Shown here in pieces: positions 32,291-44,536 of a DNA stretch of 64,000 nucleotides. Location of the stretch: assembly GCA_029204225.1 (NCBI GenBank), contig CM055093.1:22249436-22313435 (forward strand), written 5' to 3'. How positions within the stretch are numbered: position 1 is the stretch's first letter; each line of letters starts with the position of its first letter. Under the pieces are notes generated by a model that made no database searches, was not told the origin of the DNA, and worked only from the letters and a program-made list of their open reading frames with translations. A program made the translations under genes and the position numbers. The stretch is from Diphasiastrum complanatum (lineage: Eukaryota > Streptophyta > Lycopodiopsida > Lycopodiales > Lycopodiaceae).

Positions 32291-33730
32291 CCACGTATCG
32301 ATGCCCCAAAGTACGATGGCGAATCTGACCCAGTTCGATTTCTCCAAGACTTTGATAATGCATGCCGTTTTTATGGAGATACCTTTGAAACTGAAAAGCT
32401 TCGCCTATTTCCCATGGTACTCTATGGCACCGCCAAGGAGTGGTACTTGAATCTCGAAACTCTTGATCTTGCTTCTTGGACCACCCTCAAGGATGCTCTC
32501 ATCAAGCGTTTTAAACCATCCAAACTGACTCAGAGCCCGTTCATTCAAATTACTCATATCAAGATGCGTCGCGAAGAGTCTGTTCGAAACTACATTGAGC
32601 ATTTTAAACGTCTCAAAGTAGAATGTATTGATGAAAGTATCATTGAATGAATTGCCATAAAACTATTTTTAGTTGGATTGCCTAAAAACATCCGCCATGA
32701 ACTCAAATCAGTTGACCTTTATGATCAACTTAAAGATGTGATGACCGATGCTATCCGTGAAGAAGACGAAGGTTCCGATGATGACTTTGACCATCGTGAA
32801 AAGAAATCTAAGAAACCGGATCGTCCTAACTTTGATAATATTGCTCAGTCTTCTAAACTTCTACATCAAATGGAAACCTGGCAAAAAGCTCAACAATCAC
32901 ATATGGATAAACTCACTGCCGATTTCCAATCCGCCATGAAACAGATTGTTGAGAAATCCTTTCCAGCAAGAGAAAATGTCTCGTGTCCAATCTGCTCACG
33001 GCATCACACTGCTAATGAATGTCCTCAATTGCGAAATCATTTCCCATCAGCCACCAGACCCACCGTTTATCGAGCTTATCGCCCCTACCCGCCACAACTA
33101 CCTGTGCCATGACCAGGGGTTTACCAACCACGACCTGCACCAAATCAATATCCATCCTCACGTCAACAGTTTGTTGTTAACCAACCTGCCCCACAAAACG
33201 ATGTCCATTATCTTGATCCGAATACCACCGATCCGGCCACCTACTATGTGGAAGACAATACTCAACCGCAGTACTCTACTGAAACGATTGTTTATTATAC
33301 CTATGATTCTAATGCTCAACCACTAGATCCCAATGTCCAAGCTTATAATCCAAACCAAGCTGTCTTTGTCGCACATCAACTACCCGCAATACGAGGATGC
33401 TTCATCTGTGCAGGTAAACATCCTAGTATTCGCTGCCCAGATAAACTTCGTTTCCCTCTAGCTTGTGAAAATTGTGGTATTGAACATCACGTGAAGGACT
33501 GCCCATCCCGATTCAAACCTGCTGCTCCAGTTTGTTCAGTGCAAGTAGAAACTTTACCAGTTGAAACTCATCCTGCTTGGGTCTTGACTCGGACACAAAC
33601 CCAACGCCAAGCCCCTACACTTGCACCCAACAAAACTCAACCGCAGGCTATTCCTCCAAGTGATGATTCAACCTCGATAGTTTATCCTCACCCATATGAA
33701 GAAATTCGGTTGCATCATGAGTATCGCTAG
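32291..33730 (+). pseudogene. Gypsy-1 gag
   Basis: One frame from PRIDAPKYDGESD through a retrotransposon gag domain (WYLNLETLDLASWTTLKDAL, GLPKNIRHELK) to two Cys/His clusters (CPICSRHHTANEC; CFICAGKHPSIRC with CENCGIEHHVKDC). It is interrupted by TGA at 32648 and 33110 and ended by TAG at 33728. A further in-frame TGA at 32282 separates it from any upstream start. Protease follows in the same frame after the TAG, so gag and protease were one polyprotein. It would package element RNA. Confidence 0.82.
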
Positions 33731-34651
33731 CAAATCCGTAATGCCGACCAACAATCTTCCTCTTCCCATAAAGTACCTCACAAGCCCTTTGAAAGCAAAA
33801 CCCTTGAAGGTACCGAAGTTTGGGGAGATTTACTACAAGCCAATGTCACTCTTCCCTTCCATGTCCTCTGGAAGCATGCTGGCCAGTGGAAACAACAGAT
33901 CCAATCCAATACCACCACCACTATTGATGAGTTGCCTAAAATGCCCTTACATCTAACCAATCCACTTAGCGAACGAGGCAACATCAAAATCCCAGCTACC
34001 AATCATCAATCCCGTGAAGTTTTAGCAGTACTCGATGGAGGTTCCGGGGTTAATATCATTTTCACATCCCTCATGATGGAATGGAATCTGGGAAACAAGC
34101 TAGCCAAACCTACTTGTCAGCTTCGAATGGCTGATCAAAGTGTGGTTCGACCTACCGGTTTCCTTCCGCACGTACTGATCAAACTAGGAGGTTTCAAATT
34201 TTTGGTTGACCTTGTAGTACTTGATATTCCCAATAATGTCTATTCTTATGAATTACTACTTGGTCGTCCGTGGCTCACCAATGCACGAGTCATTCATGAC
34301 TGGAGCAAAGGTCGAGTCACTTTTGGTAATCGTGACAATTCTGTCACAATTGACTCAATGGGTAAACTCAAACCTACACGCATACATGATGAGGGATCCT
34401 CAACCACCAACTCAATATTTGAGCCATACCAGTCCAGCCACGAAAAAGGTCATTATGTTAAATCTACTGATATCATAAACTGGAGTCACAGTCTTGCTAC
34501 CATTGACTGTGTGAATGGCGATTACTGTGTTCAACATCAGGATAATTGTACCTCTCCACACCCGATCGATCAGACCAATTACCTGATCTGGATACACCCA
34601 TCATCAATATCAATTTTGTTGATATTCTTCCACACCATGATGAGCTGCTAA
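33731..34651 (+). pseudogene. Gypsy-1 aspartic protease region
   Basis: In frame with gag. The active site is VLDGGSGVNII (about 34030), the plant gypsy variant with Asp-Gly-Gly-Ser in place of Asp-Ser/Thr-Gly. RMADQSVVRPTG, VVLDIPNNVYSYELLLGRPWL and IHDWSKGRVTFGN follow. The frame ends at 34651, and a frameshift separates it from the linker (34738-34941). Confidence 0.82.
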
Positions 34652-37127
34652 ATGTTGCATGACTACCTACTAATGAATCAGACGATTTATTCATTGATGA
34701 TGAGAACATCTTACGAATTCAGAATTGTCCAGAAGATATGGACATTTCTGATATTCAGATCCTCAACTATATGGAAGCACTTCCCCCAAAGACCTATCCG
34801 CAACATGCTTCCAAGGTGGAATCCGTTGCCAAGGTTGCAAGTGAAAAACCTGAGACAAAATTCTACCGTCCCAAACGCCCACACTATCCATGGGATCTCT
34901 GTGAGGAGGAGACTATCTTTCAAATTGATGTGAGAAAATGAAAAAACCACTTCAAATTCAACCGCTGGGTGACCTCACAATTGTTCGGAAAGTTCCTGAG
35001 ATTGCCTCTAGCCCTACACCCATCCTCGAAAAAGCACCATCTCGGCAAGATAAAGGCAAGGCCCCCCTCGAATCTCCAGCCCATAATGTTTCTGCATACT
35101 TTAAGGACTATACGATCGAGGATGTCACAATCAAATTACCCCAAGCTCAACGTGAGCCCACTGGTAATTCACCCTATGAAGGCCCTGCACAAACCATAAC
35201 CCTTTCCCTGAGTGAGCCAAATGAAACCAATGAATATCTTGTGCACATCGGAGCTCATATCAATCGCGAACAACAAAGACAGCTTGAAAAGCTCCTACAA
35301 AAATATCAACATATCTTTGCCTGGACCTATAAAGACATGAAAGGTGTCTCACCACAAGTAGCTGTGCATCGTATCCCACTTAAACCGGGTGCGAGGCCCA
35401 CTGCGAGTCGTCCGTACAGATGCAATCCCATCTATAAGGCCAAGATCAAAGAAGAATTACAACGCCTTTTAGATGCGGGATTTATATATGAAATTGAGCA
35501 TACTGAGTGGGTCTCCCCAATTGTCATCATCCCCAAGAAAAATGGAAAACTCCGGATCTGTGTCGATTCTAAGAAACTTAACGTCGTCACTGAACGTGAT
35601 CATTTTCCATTACCTTTCGGAGAATCCATCTTAGAAAATCTAGCAGGAGATGAGGCTTACTCCTCCTTAGATGGCTTTAGCGGATATAATATGATCCAAA
35701 TCGTTGAAGAATATCAACACAAAACCGCCTTTGCCACAAAATGGGAAACCTTCTGCTGGAAAGTCATGCATGTTGGGCTCTGCAATGCTCCTAGCACCTT
35801 CCAACGTGTTATACAAGCAGCCTTTTCTCAGCAGATGGGCGATATCTTAGAAGTTTACTTGGACGATTTAGGAGCACATTCCGAAGAAATACGTCATCTG
35901 TCTGTGCTCGAAAAAAAATTTATCCAATGTCAACGCTTCGGTATCTCTCTTAATCCTGAAAAATGCCAGATTTGGGTAACCCATGGTATTGTGTTAGGAC
36001 ATATTATCTCACGCAATGGCATTTCCACTGACCCTGAAAAGATCCTTATCATTCAAAATCTATCGGAACCGTGTACGATACGTGAAGTTTACTCCTTCCT
36101 TGGCCACGCCAACTACTATCGGTGCTTTATTTTCGATTTCGTTAACAAAGCCCGCTTAATCTACAAAGTAGTTGTAGTTCCCAAATGGACAGATGACCAA
36201 TGCGTCGCCTTCAATCAACTCAAAGAAGCCTTTACCAAAGCACCCATCCTCCGGGCTCCTGATTATTCTAAAGAATTTCATGTGCATATTGATGCATCCA
36301 AGTATGCCATTGGAGCAGTGCTCACCCAACCGGGAGAATTCAAAGAGGATTACCCAATTCGTTTTCTTAGTCGACAATTGATACCTGCTGAAGTCAATTA
36401 TACCACTACCGAACGCGAAGCCTTGGCAATGGTATATGCAGTTCAGAAGTTTTGCCATTATCTTCTAGGAAAAATCTTTGCGTTCTTCACTGATCATCAA
36501 GCACTGTTGTATCTCATCAACAAGACCTGCACCACATGTTGTATTACTAGATGGATCCTATTATTGAGAGAATTTGAGTTTAGGATCATGGTTCGTAAGG
36601 GAGTTCAGCATTTTTTAGCAGATCATCTGTCCGAATCCCTAACCTTCCTACCCCCTGATCAAGACGTCAACGATGATTTACCATATGCAATCCTTTTCCA
36701 AGTTGACTCTACACCTTTATGGGCTAAGGAAATTATCGAATATTTAACTTCAGGGCAGATGGATCCTTCCTTCTCTAAACCCAAACAACGAGCGTTCGTC
36801 CTCAAAACTAAACCTTATATGTTAATTGCAGGACAACTCTACAAGCAAGGGTTAGATGGAATTATCCGACGATGTCTTACTAAAGGAGAAATCCCCTCTG
36901 TAATTTCCCGCACTCATGAAGGTATTGGTGCCGACCATTTCTCTTCTGAAACAACTGCTAAGAAAATCCTCTTGGCTGGTTTCTGGTGGCCAACACTTTT
37001 CAAGGATATGCACAATTACACTAAGGCTTGTGATGTCTGCCAACGCACAAAACGCTTTCAAAAAATAGACTACATGCCTTTACACCCTGTAACCACTGAT
37101 CAAGCTTTCCAATATCGGACATATTAG
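34652..37127 (+). pseudogene. Gypsy-1 RT, RNase H and integrase zinc finger
   Basis: After a linker (34738-34941), a 729-codon frame (34938-37127) carries RT with WVSPIVIIPKKNGKLRICVD, HFPLPF, GLCNAPSTFQR and catalytic YLDDLGAHS, then RNase H (FHVHIDASKYAIGAVLTQP, TEREALAMVYAV, FFTDHQALLYL), then the HHCC finger (THEGIGADHF, CDVCQRTKR). It lacks an integrase core because sequence is lost at the end (VTTDQAFQYRTY then stop). RT motifs look nearly intact, with CVDSKK where CVDYRK-like is usual. Confidence 0.88.
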
Positions 37128-37970
37128 TCCTGCTGCTCGACACACACAATCTCGTTACATCATAATAGCTACGGATACTGCACCAAATGGGCTGAAGCAA
37201 GAGCTGTTCACAATGCTGACGCTCGTTCCACCGCCAAATTTCTCTATGAACAGGTTATAGTTCGGTTCGGATGTCCTCTAGAGCTTATCAGTGATAGGGG
37301 AACACATTTCCTTAACTCTGTCATAGCAGATCTTCTTTCCAAATTTTTTGTGGTACATCGCAAAAGTTCCCCATACTATCCACGCTGCAATGGCCAGGCA
37401 GAATCCACCAATAAATCCTATGTGGCATTCTCACCAAAACCGTCAAATCCAACCGATCTAATTGGGAACTCAAACTCCATGCTGCTCTTTGGGCTTATTG
37501 CACTACCCCGAAGCGAGCTATAGGATTAACCCCCTTCCAGCTCACATATGGTCAAGAAGCCGTTATGCCTGTGGAATTCCATATTCCCTCCCTTTGAGTA
37601 GCCTACAACCTTGAGCTCGATACTCCTCAGAATCTAGCAAATAGGTTATTCCATCTGGAGCAACTCTGTGAAACACGACGGATCAGCATCCATGCTCAAC
37701 AAGTCCACATACGATGACAAAAAGCATGGCATGATCGAAGATTGAAACTTAGAGATTTCCAGGTGGGTGATAAGGTCCTGCTATACCAGGCCAAAGCCTT
37801 CAAAAGCAAACTGAAATTTTCAGGCCAAGGACCTTACGTCATGAAAATTTTTTTTGCCTCTGGATATGTTAAACTCCAAACCCTTCAAGGCGATGTCCTC
37901 GACACTGTGGTCAATGGGAGTCGACTGAGAAAGTACCACGAACCCTGCTTTTATCTTGATATGTATTAGC
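37128..37970 (+). pseudogene. Gypsy-1 integrase core and C-terminus
   Basis: In shifting frames: SRYIIIATD (first Asp), ADARSTAKFLYE, LISDRGTHFLN (second Asp), YYPRCNGQAESTNKS (Glu), then RLRDFQVGDKVLLY-like KLRDFQVGDKVLLYQ and GQGPYVMK in a 75-codon frame (37742-37969). At least three frame breaks are needed. No chromodomain is seen. Confidence 0.8.
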
Positions 37971-38109
37971 TGCTTTTTCTCTATTGTTTATTTTTTTCTT
38001 CTCCCTTTTTATTATTTGTATACCATTTTGGCAACATTTTTTGCTATGATTTGTTGTTCCACCCATCAACATACTATCAGATCAGGTATACCAACAGTCT
38101 TCTCTGATA
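37971..38109. other. Gypsy-1 3' untranslated end
   Basis: T-rich sequence between the last codon and the 3' LTR match. No clear polypurine tract is present, suggesting the LTR 5' edge is damaged. Confidence 0.4.
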
Positions 38110-38729
38110 TTAGGAAACTTAAGATTAGAAATATTTTATCTTAAGTTGTCCTAAGTTAAGAAAATTGAAGTTCTAAATCCTAAGTTAGAAGTTCTAAAAA
38201 GGCTAGGAACATATTAGTCCCATAAGTTAGTAGACACTTTTGGAAGACCCTCCTTGCCATAAAAGGAGAGGTATTTGCATTGTAAATAACACTTTTGAGA
38301 TTAAGCTATCTTGCTCTCTATTTTGGAGAATTATCATTCTATTTCATTTGTGTTTCCCTTGGAAAGGTGCATAGCTTGAGGGAAGGTGCTCGGGCCTCCT
38401 CTTGTCTCCTTTTCATCGATTTTATTGTGGCATGTTCATTATCGTTTATTTGTTTAGTATTATCCGCAATCTTATTTATTACCCTTCGGGTGTTAATCTA
38501 GGATTAGTCTAGTCACCTTACTAGTTAGGTAAGCCTTAGCAAGGATTTTTATTGTTGTTACTAATTAGTTATTTCCGTTTCGAGCACTAGTTGGGTAAGC
38601 CTTACTGCTCTCATTCATGTCCCCATTGAAGCTTATTGTAGAAACCTAAAAAGTGGACAAATCTCTACATCCCTATACTACATCCGTAAGTAGATCTAGC
38701 CATCGCACATGCTAGAAATACTTCCAACA
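38110..38729 (+). repeat. Gypsy-1 3' LTR
   Basis: Partner of 30765-31390, ending CTTCCAACA at 38729. Confidence 0.8.
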
Positions 38730-38730
38730 A

Positions 38731-39818
38731 TAAGGATACTCATGCATCTACTGCTTCTCATGAATTGTTTAGGGACACTGGTCCTTTGACAATTTGAGAC
38801 CTAGTTCCATTGGTGAGAGAGCTAACTTGCAATTAATCAGATTATATCTAACTAACATGTTGTAGATGTATCTCTGTTGTGTAATGTAGACCAACTTCTG
38901 TTTTATGTCTCTGTGGATTTGTATACCAAGGCAGAAATGAGCTTCGCCCAAATCGGTCATGTCAAATACGAAAGATAGGATTGTCTTGGCCTCTTTTATC
39001 AGATCGGTACCGTTGCTGAAAAGCAATGTATCATCCACGTATAAAATGATAATGATAAAAGACTGTTGCACTGCTTTGAAGTAAACATTTGAATTTGAAG
39101 AGCTAGGTATCTAGCCATGATCGATAAGGAAAGTATTGATCCTTTGAAACCATGCTCGAGCAGATTGCTTCAAGCCATAAAGTGCTATGAAGTTTACACA
39201 CATAATTATGTTTACCCTCGATAATATAACCTTCGGGTTGCACCATGTAAATGTCATTTTCAATAACTCCATTGAGATATGATGTCCGTACATCCATTTG
39301 ATGTATTTTCAAATCTGTTGTAGTGGCAAATGATAGCAAAAGTCGAATAGAAGAATGGTTGACTACTGGACTGAGGGTCTCAGTGTAATCAACGTTGTAT
39401 ACCTGAGAAAATCCTCTGGCGACAAGTCGTATCTTTCTTTTGTTGATGCTTCCATCTGTATTGTACTTGATTTTGAAAATCCATTTGCATTCAACTTCGT
39501 TTCTGTAAACAGGTAATTCGACAATTGTCCACGTCTGGTTCTTGATAAAAGATGAATACTCTTTATCCATAGCTTCTTTCCAGAGATCTGAATCAGGCTG
39601 ACTGAGTGCCTCTTGGACAGATGTCGGTTTCTAAACAAGGTAGGCTGCAGACCCGTCGATATACCGGTTAGGTGGTCTGCTAGTTCTTGAAGATCTTCTG
39701 GGTAATAGAGGAAGTTGATCATTTCCATCATATTGTAGTTGCTGAACTGCGACATCATCATCTTCTGATTCGTCGTTGATTTGTTGTTCGTCAAAAGTAG
39801 AAGAGCTTGGACCTTCAA
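38731..39818 (-). pseudogene. Copia-2 reverse transcriptase
   Basis: Pieces read ECKWIFKIKYNTDGSINK, RLVARGFSQVYNVDYTETLSPV (39570-39103), KSVQQSF-like then LYVDDTLLFSNG with the YVDD catalytic site, and FCLGIQIHRD (39071-38769). Two frameshifts lie between. RNase H is lost at the gypsy-1 junction. Confidence 0.85.
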
Positions 39819-40141
39819 TGGGAATAGTCGACTAAGGAACTGGAAAGTTCAATGTGTCAGGATAATATGACGGGTCGGCTACATGGGGACTGCCCTTTCC
39901 TTTGAGGTCTTGAAACTGATCTTCGATGAAGATGACATCCCAGCTAGTGAATATCTTCGACTCGATGGGATCGAACAACTTGTAGGCTTGATCTGAAATA
40001 GTGTAGCTGATGAAAACACATTTGATACTCTAAAAAGTTGAGCTTCTTCCTGAGATCACGAGGTATTTGCGCAAAAGCAATACATCCAGAAACTCGTAAG
40101 TTTGATAAAGAAGTTTTGGTGCCTATCCAAACTTCGAATGG

Positions 40142-40800
40142 TGTTTAGCCTGAGAGACCTTTAGTAGGACAATTGTTCTGAATATAGGTTGATGTTGAGC
40201 CTAGAAGGACTTCGGAAGTGTCACATGTGATAACATGCACTTTGCCGATTCAACTAAGGTTCTGTTCTTTCTTTCAGCAAGACCATTTGATTGAGGCGAA
40301 TAGGAGGTATTGTATTGTTGCTCAATGTCATTGTTACGGCAATACTCCTTGAATTCGGTGGAGATGTATTTACCCCCTTTATTTGACCTCATTGCTTTGA
40401 TTTGTTTGTCAGTTTGATTCTCATCATGCTCTTTGAATTGTCTCAATTTGATGAAAGCCTCTGAAATCTGTTTAATGAAATAAATAGTTGTTCTTCTGGA
40501 GAATTCGTCAATAAAAGTAATGAAATACTTTGTATTTAGCAATGAAGGAGTTTGCATACGTCCACATATATCTGTATGAACAACATCTATCAGATCTTTT
40601 GTTGCATGCCTATGGTTTGATCTAAAAGGAATCCTAGCCTGCTTTCCAAAGATGCAACTACGACAGATAGGGAGATCGACCTTACCAGAAGGATAGTCGA
40701 GATCAAGAACCATGGATTATCTGGACATGTTCAAAACATATGCATGATTCGAGTGTCCTAAGCGATGATGTCATAGTAATGCTTTATTGACTAGAACAGA
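40142..40800 (-). pseudogene. Copia-2 integrase
   Basis: The frame 40713-40201 holds CRSCIFGKQARIPF, DVVHTDICGRMQTPS (first Asp), MRSNKGGKYISTEF (normally SDNGGEY, so the second catalytic Asp has become Asn) and NGLAERKNRTLVE (Glu). The key substitution and flanking stops make it inactive. Confidence 0.82.
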
Positions 40801-41232
40801 GGTTTTCAAGGCTTGACTAGACTCAGAATAACAATGTGCCAATCTATATAAGTAACCCTGCCTCTTGCCGAGTGCAAGGATCTTATTATTCCTATCAATA
40901 ATTTTGCATTGATTAGATTTGAATTCTACCTTATGACCTAAATCTGTAATTCTACTTACTGATAACAGATTTGTAGAGAGTTTAGGAACATATAAGACCT
41001 TTGATAGTAGTTTGAATTGATCATGTTGGAATCACAATTTTACAGTACCTTCACCTTCAATAGTGTGAGTACTATTGTTACCAAGATGAACAAATTTCTT
41101 CATGTTGTAAGATGTGTAGGAGTTGAAGATCTCACGTTGATTGGTCATGTGTTGAGTTGTTCCATAATCAAGAAACCATGAATCATCCAAAAATGCGCTT
41201 TGGTCTTTGACCATGAATGCGCTTTCGTCCAC
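40801..41232 (-). pseudogene. Copia-2 protease and GAG-pre-integrase part
   Basis: WFLDYGTTQHMT (41232-41032) is the protease site with DSGA changed to DYGT. Downstream pieces carry the LLSVSRITDLGY-type segment. The related fragment at 54737-55057 keeps DSGATQHMT. Confidence 0.75.
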
Positions 41233-42250
41233 TTCGACCTGGAGAGAAGATGAAACTGTGTTTTCTTACTAATCAGATTGCTTGGCTATGTTCTTCGCTT
41301 GGAGAATTTGGCAACCCTTGATCTCATGGTAATTGTGCTTGCAATACCTTGAAAACATCTTTTTCTTCGACTGTGGATTTGATGATTGTTCTTGACTTTG
41401 AGTCAACTTCTGATTCGTTGTAGCTTTCTTGGAGCTTTATGCTTCTGCCGCTTAGAGCCTTTGTTGACATATAGAGCCAGAGAGGAGGAAGCAGACGAAG
41501 TGTTTTGACTTCTTCTATTGTCTTCTTGCAGCAACATAGTGATAACTCTAGTAAGAGTTAAATATGAATGTGTCGATATGATCATCACCCAGTTCTCATA
41601 TGTAGAGGGCAAGCTTGAAAGCAATGTCATAATTGCTTCTTGATCGTCTATGACTGATCCGACAGTGGCCATCTGTTGCAAGAGATTCTTAAATTGGTTA
41701 ATGTGACTTTGAAGAGGATCGCCATTAGACATCTTGAATGTGAAGAATTTCCTTCATAGATGTAACTTGGTAGTTACATCTCTCACGTCATATAGTGAGT
41801 TCAGGATGTCCCAAATGTCCAATCTGTGTATCAGCTATGTGTCCAATCTGTGTATCTGATATATTGAGGATAATAAGCGTGAAAGCTTTACCATCCTTTG
41901 ATTTCCACTTTCAGTCTTCTGTGTCGTCTTCAGGTTTTACTTCTGTACCTGTAACAACATCCCATAACTTGTTGGCGATTAGCAAGGTCTTCATCTTAAA
42001 TTTTCACAAATGATAATTGGATCCATTCAACTTGTCTGTGATAAGACCAATTTTACTTTGAGAATCCATCTGGAACTTAGTCTGTCGATTGTATCGATGA
42101 CATTAAGATGTAGTAATGCCAACAACAGGAATCAATTCTCTGATACTGAAAGGTTGAAAGGAATTGAAGAGTATGATATCAATTTGATATCGTGAAAGAT
42201 ATCAAGTATTAGAGCTTTCGCTCTGATATCAAAATAGTATTAGGCCCTGA
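41233..42250 (-). pseudogene. Copia-2 gag
   Basis: Minus-strand frames include FRMKTLLIANKLWDVV and TQIGHLGHPELT (about 42000-41800), then MSNGDPLQSHINQFKNLLQQ, ALLSSLPSTYENW-like and LTRVITMLLQED (41732-41403). This is the copia gag order, with frameshifts and a decayed zinc knuckle (about 41330). Confidence 0.72.
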
Positions 42251-42262
42251 AGAAGAATCAAT

Positions 42263-42295
42263 GCTCTGATACCATGTAGGTATGCTCTGATACCA
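42263..42295 (-). promoter_or_regulatory. Copia-2 primer binding site, duplicated
   Basis: TGGTATCAGAGC occurs on the minus strand at 42284-42295, next to the LTR, and again at 42263-42274, 21 bp further in. Both complement initiator-Met tRNA. Confidence 0.8.
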
Positions 42296-43650
42296 TGTCG
42301 AAAATAGGATAGATAATAGCAGCGGAAACTTCCTACTTCCAATGCATGACTTCATCTATAAAAAAATTGAACAAAGCAATAGTGATGGAAATCATGTTCA
42401 ATCTCTAGCAACTAACTTTGGAATCGCTAGATACTAAGTGATTACGTAGCCAAACATAAAGTATTGAGTTCTCAGACAATTTATATCAGTTACAAAAGCA
42501 ATACAGAGATGCATGCATTCTGAAATATACTGAATGCACTATGAAGATAGTATTGATTCAGAAAAACAAAATCAGATGCTAATGAGCGCAAAACAATAGC
42601 GGATAAAAACCGTGCATTCGAAGTTGTCTCTGAGTAACTGAGAATAAGTTTGATAATAAACAACTTTGCTGATAAGCAGTAGCACTATAGCAACTCTAAA
42701 ATAAATCTCTAAAAGGCAGAGCTAGAATGCTCAAGAGAGTTCAAGCTTGAAAGTTTGATAGAGGGCTAACAACAATACTTTCTAATTGTGAACGATCTGC
42801 TTGATGAGAGCATAGGAAACATCGTGTAATAACACTCAGCCCCTTCACATTCACAATGTTGATTCAAGACTCCTTAACTTGAAAAAGAGATGTATGAACA
42901 ACTGATTTATACTAAGTAATTAGATCGTCAAATGTGATTGCCAGTTGACTAGTGTCCGCTGGCATTCATCTAGTTCCTTCTCATTAATTGATGATAAGCG
43001 GTGGAAATTGGTTGTAAACAATCTGTCTGCATAAATGAACCAAACTGTCACTTCTGCAGAATTGAACTAAAACTGCCACAGGCAACATTGTTGCAAAAAG
43101 ATGACAATGTCGACTTTTTGCGAAAAAAAAAACAACAATGCCTTAAAATCTCATTTTCTTCATATTAGGGTAACTCCACAATTTGCCAGAGTCATTTTCT
43201 TAATATTTGAGGCACTTTGAAAAATGCAAAAAATGTGACTCTGCATATTTACTCGTAAATCTTGATAGGTGAAAAATGCGAAAAAGACGACAATGTATTT
43301 TTACACGAGATTCTTGACAGGCAACAAAGTCTGGATTGTAGAGAGAGAAAATGCGACACTGATGTCAAACTTCGTGTATTTTTGCAGACTGTGTGTAAAA
43401 ACACTTGTAAATTTGCAAACTGTGTAAAGACACGGGAAAATCCGTAGAACTCGATAAACAACAGATGAAGATTAAAACCGATTAGTTGATTAGTAAGAAG
43501 CAGAATAATCCAAAAGAATGAACTGGTGGTCTTGGTCGTAATCATGTTTAATGGAGCAGTTACAGGTGGTGGTTTTTGTTGGAGATAATCTTCACTTCGA
43601 CTCACCCGAATTCAATTCTTCAGCATCAGTTTACTATGTAAATATTTACT
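42296..43650 (-). repeat. Copia-2 5' LTR (outer edge uncertain)
   Basis: Begins TGTCGAAAATAGG next to the primer site. The first 220 bp match 30401-30617. The outer end is not resolved, because the 3' LTR is truncated. Short frames within it show no domain. Confidence 0.5.
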
Positions 43651-43689
43651 CTCTACAATGACATCCAGCCTTACTCGCATAAGTCGAAT

Positions 43690-43948
43690 AGTCTATGCAA
43701 GACATCGACTTGAAGCAAAAGCATGATCGACTTCATCGACGTCTACGTCATCGACTTCACTGACTCAACTTCGTCGACATCGACATCTTCTCATGGGCAA
43801 GCCAACATTCGACGATCGTCAATTGTTACCATTCAAAATGGAGCTCTTCCTCTGCCCTATCCGATGCAAACCATGTCACAGTTTATTTCAGTACTTTGCA
43901 GTAACTGCACTAAACCTCGTTGCCCACACAATTGTTATAACTCTTGCA

Positions 43949-43950
<2 letters not shown>
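43690..43950. repeat. LTR-like block rich in ATCGAC/ACGTCA words
   Basis: Shares with 47080-47290 a series of CATCGAC and ACGTCA words, a CATCTTCTCA..GGCAAGCC block and an AATGGAGCTCTT block. It is probably part of a copia-3 family LTR. Confidence 0.5.
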
Positions 43951-43954
<4 letters not shown>

Positions 43955-43988
<34 letters not shown>

Positions 43989-43990
43989 AC
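43955..43990. repeat. TA microsatellite
   Basis: Alternating TA tract of about 25 bp within A/T-rich flanks. Confidence 0.85.
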
Positions 43991-44063
43991 ACTAATAGAG
44001 AGTGCCCGTCGTTGACGGGCAATGGCGGACGTGCGTCGATGGCGAACATGAGTGCAAGCATGC

Positions 44064-44337
44064 ATGTGTGTGTGTGTGTGTGTGCATGTGTTGTGTTGTG
44101 TGTGTGTGTGTGTGTGTGTGTGCATGCGAGTGCGTGTGTGTGCATGTGTTGTGTGTGTGCCATGTGTGTGTTTATGGAGGGTGTGTGTGTGTGTGTGTGT
44201 TTATGGAGTGTGTGTGGGTTGTGGATTAGGATTAGGTTGTAGCTTTAGGCTTTAGGCTTTAGGCTTAGGCTGGGTGTGTGTGTGTGTATGTGTGTGTGAT
44301 TGTTAGGGTCTAGGATGTGTGCGTGTGTGTGTTTACG

Positions 44338-44384
<47 letters not shown>

Positions 44385-44485
44385 GGTATGTGTGTGTGGG
44401 TCTATGTGTGTTTGTGGGTGTGTGCACTGCGTTGTGTGTATGTGTATTTGTGTGCGTGCTGTGTTTGTGTGCATGTGCGTGTGCG
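44064..44485. repeat. Compound GT microsatellite
   Basis: Long GT runs separated by short variant units (GTGCATGTGTT, GTTTATGGAG) with a TTTAGGC triplet at about 44241-44265. Frames of Val/Cys or His/Thr repeats on both strands are translation artefacts. Confidence 0.9.
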
Positions 44486-44536
44486 GCCGACGATCTTGGG
44501 ACATCCGATGATTTGGATGGCGGCTGATGGTTTAAG

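Larger units (their letters stand above)
30765..38729 (+). mobile_element. Gypsy-1: Ty3/gypsy element with two LTRs
   Basis: Homologous LTRs (30765-31390 and 38110-38729, about 620 bp) both end CTTCCAACA. Between them lie a tRNA-Asp-like primer site, leader, gag, protease, RT, RNase H and integrase in gypsy order. Stops and frameshifts break the polyprotein. It lies between copia-2 LTR and copia-2 RT sequence, so it probably inserted into copia-2 with some loss. LTR 5' edges are not certain. Confidence 0.85.
38730..42295 (-). mobile_element. Copia-2 body
   Basis: From right to left on the minus strand: primer site, gag, protease, integrase, RT. It is cut at 38730 by gypsy-1, with an LTR piece beyond it at 30401-30617. 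All frames are interrupted. The same family supplied the fragment at 54280-54900 and resembles copia-3. Confidence 0.82.
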
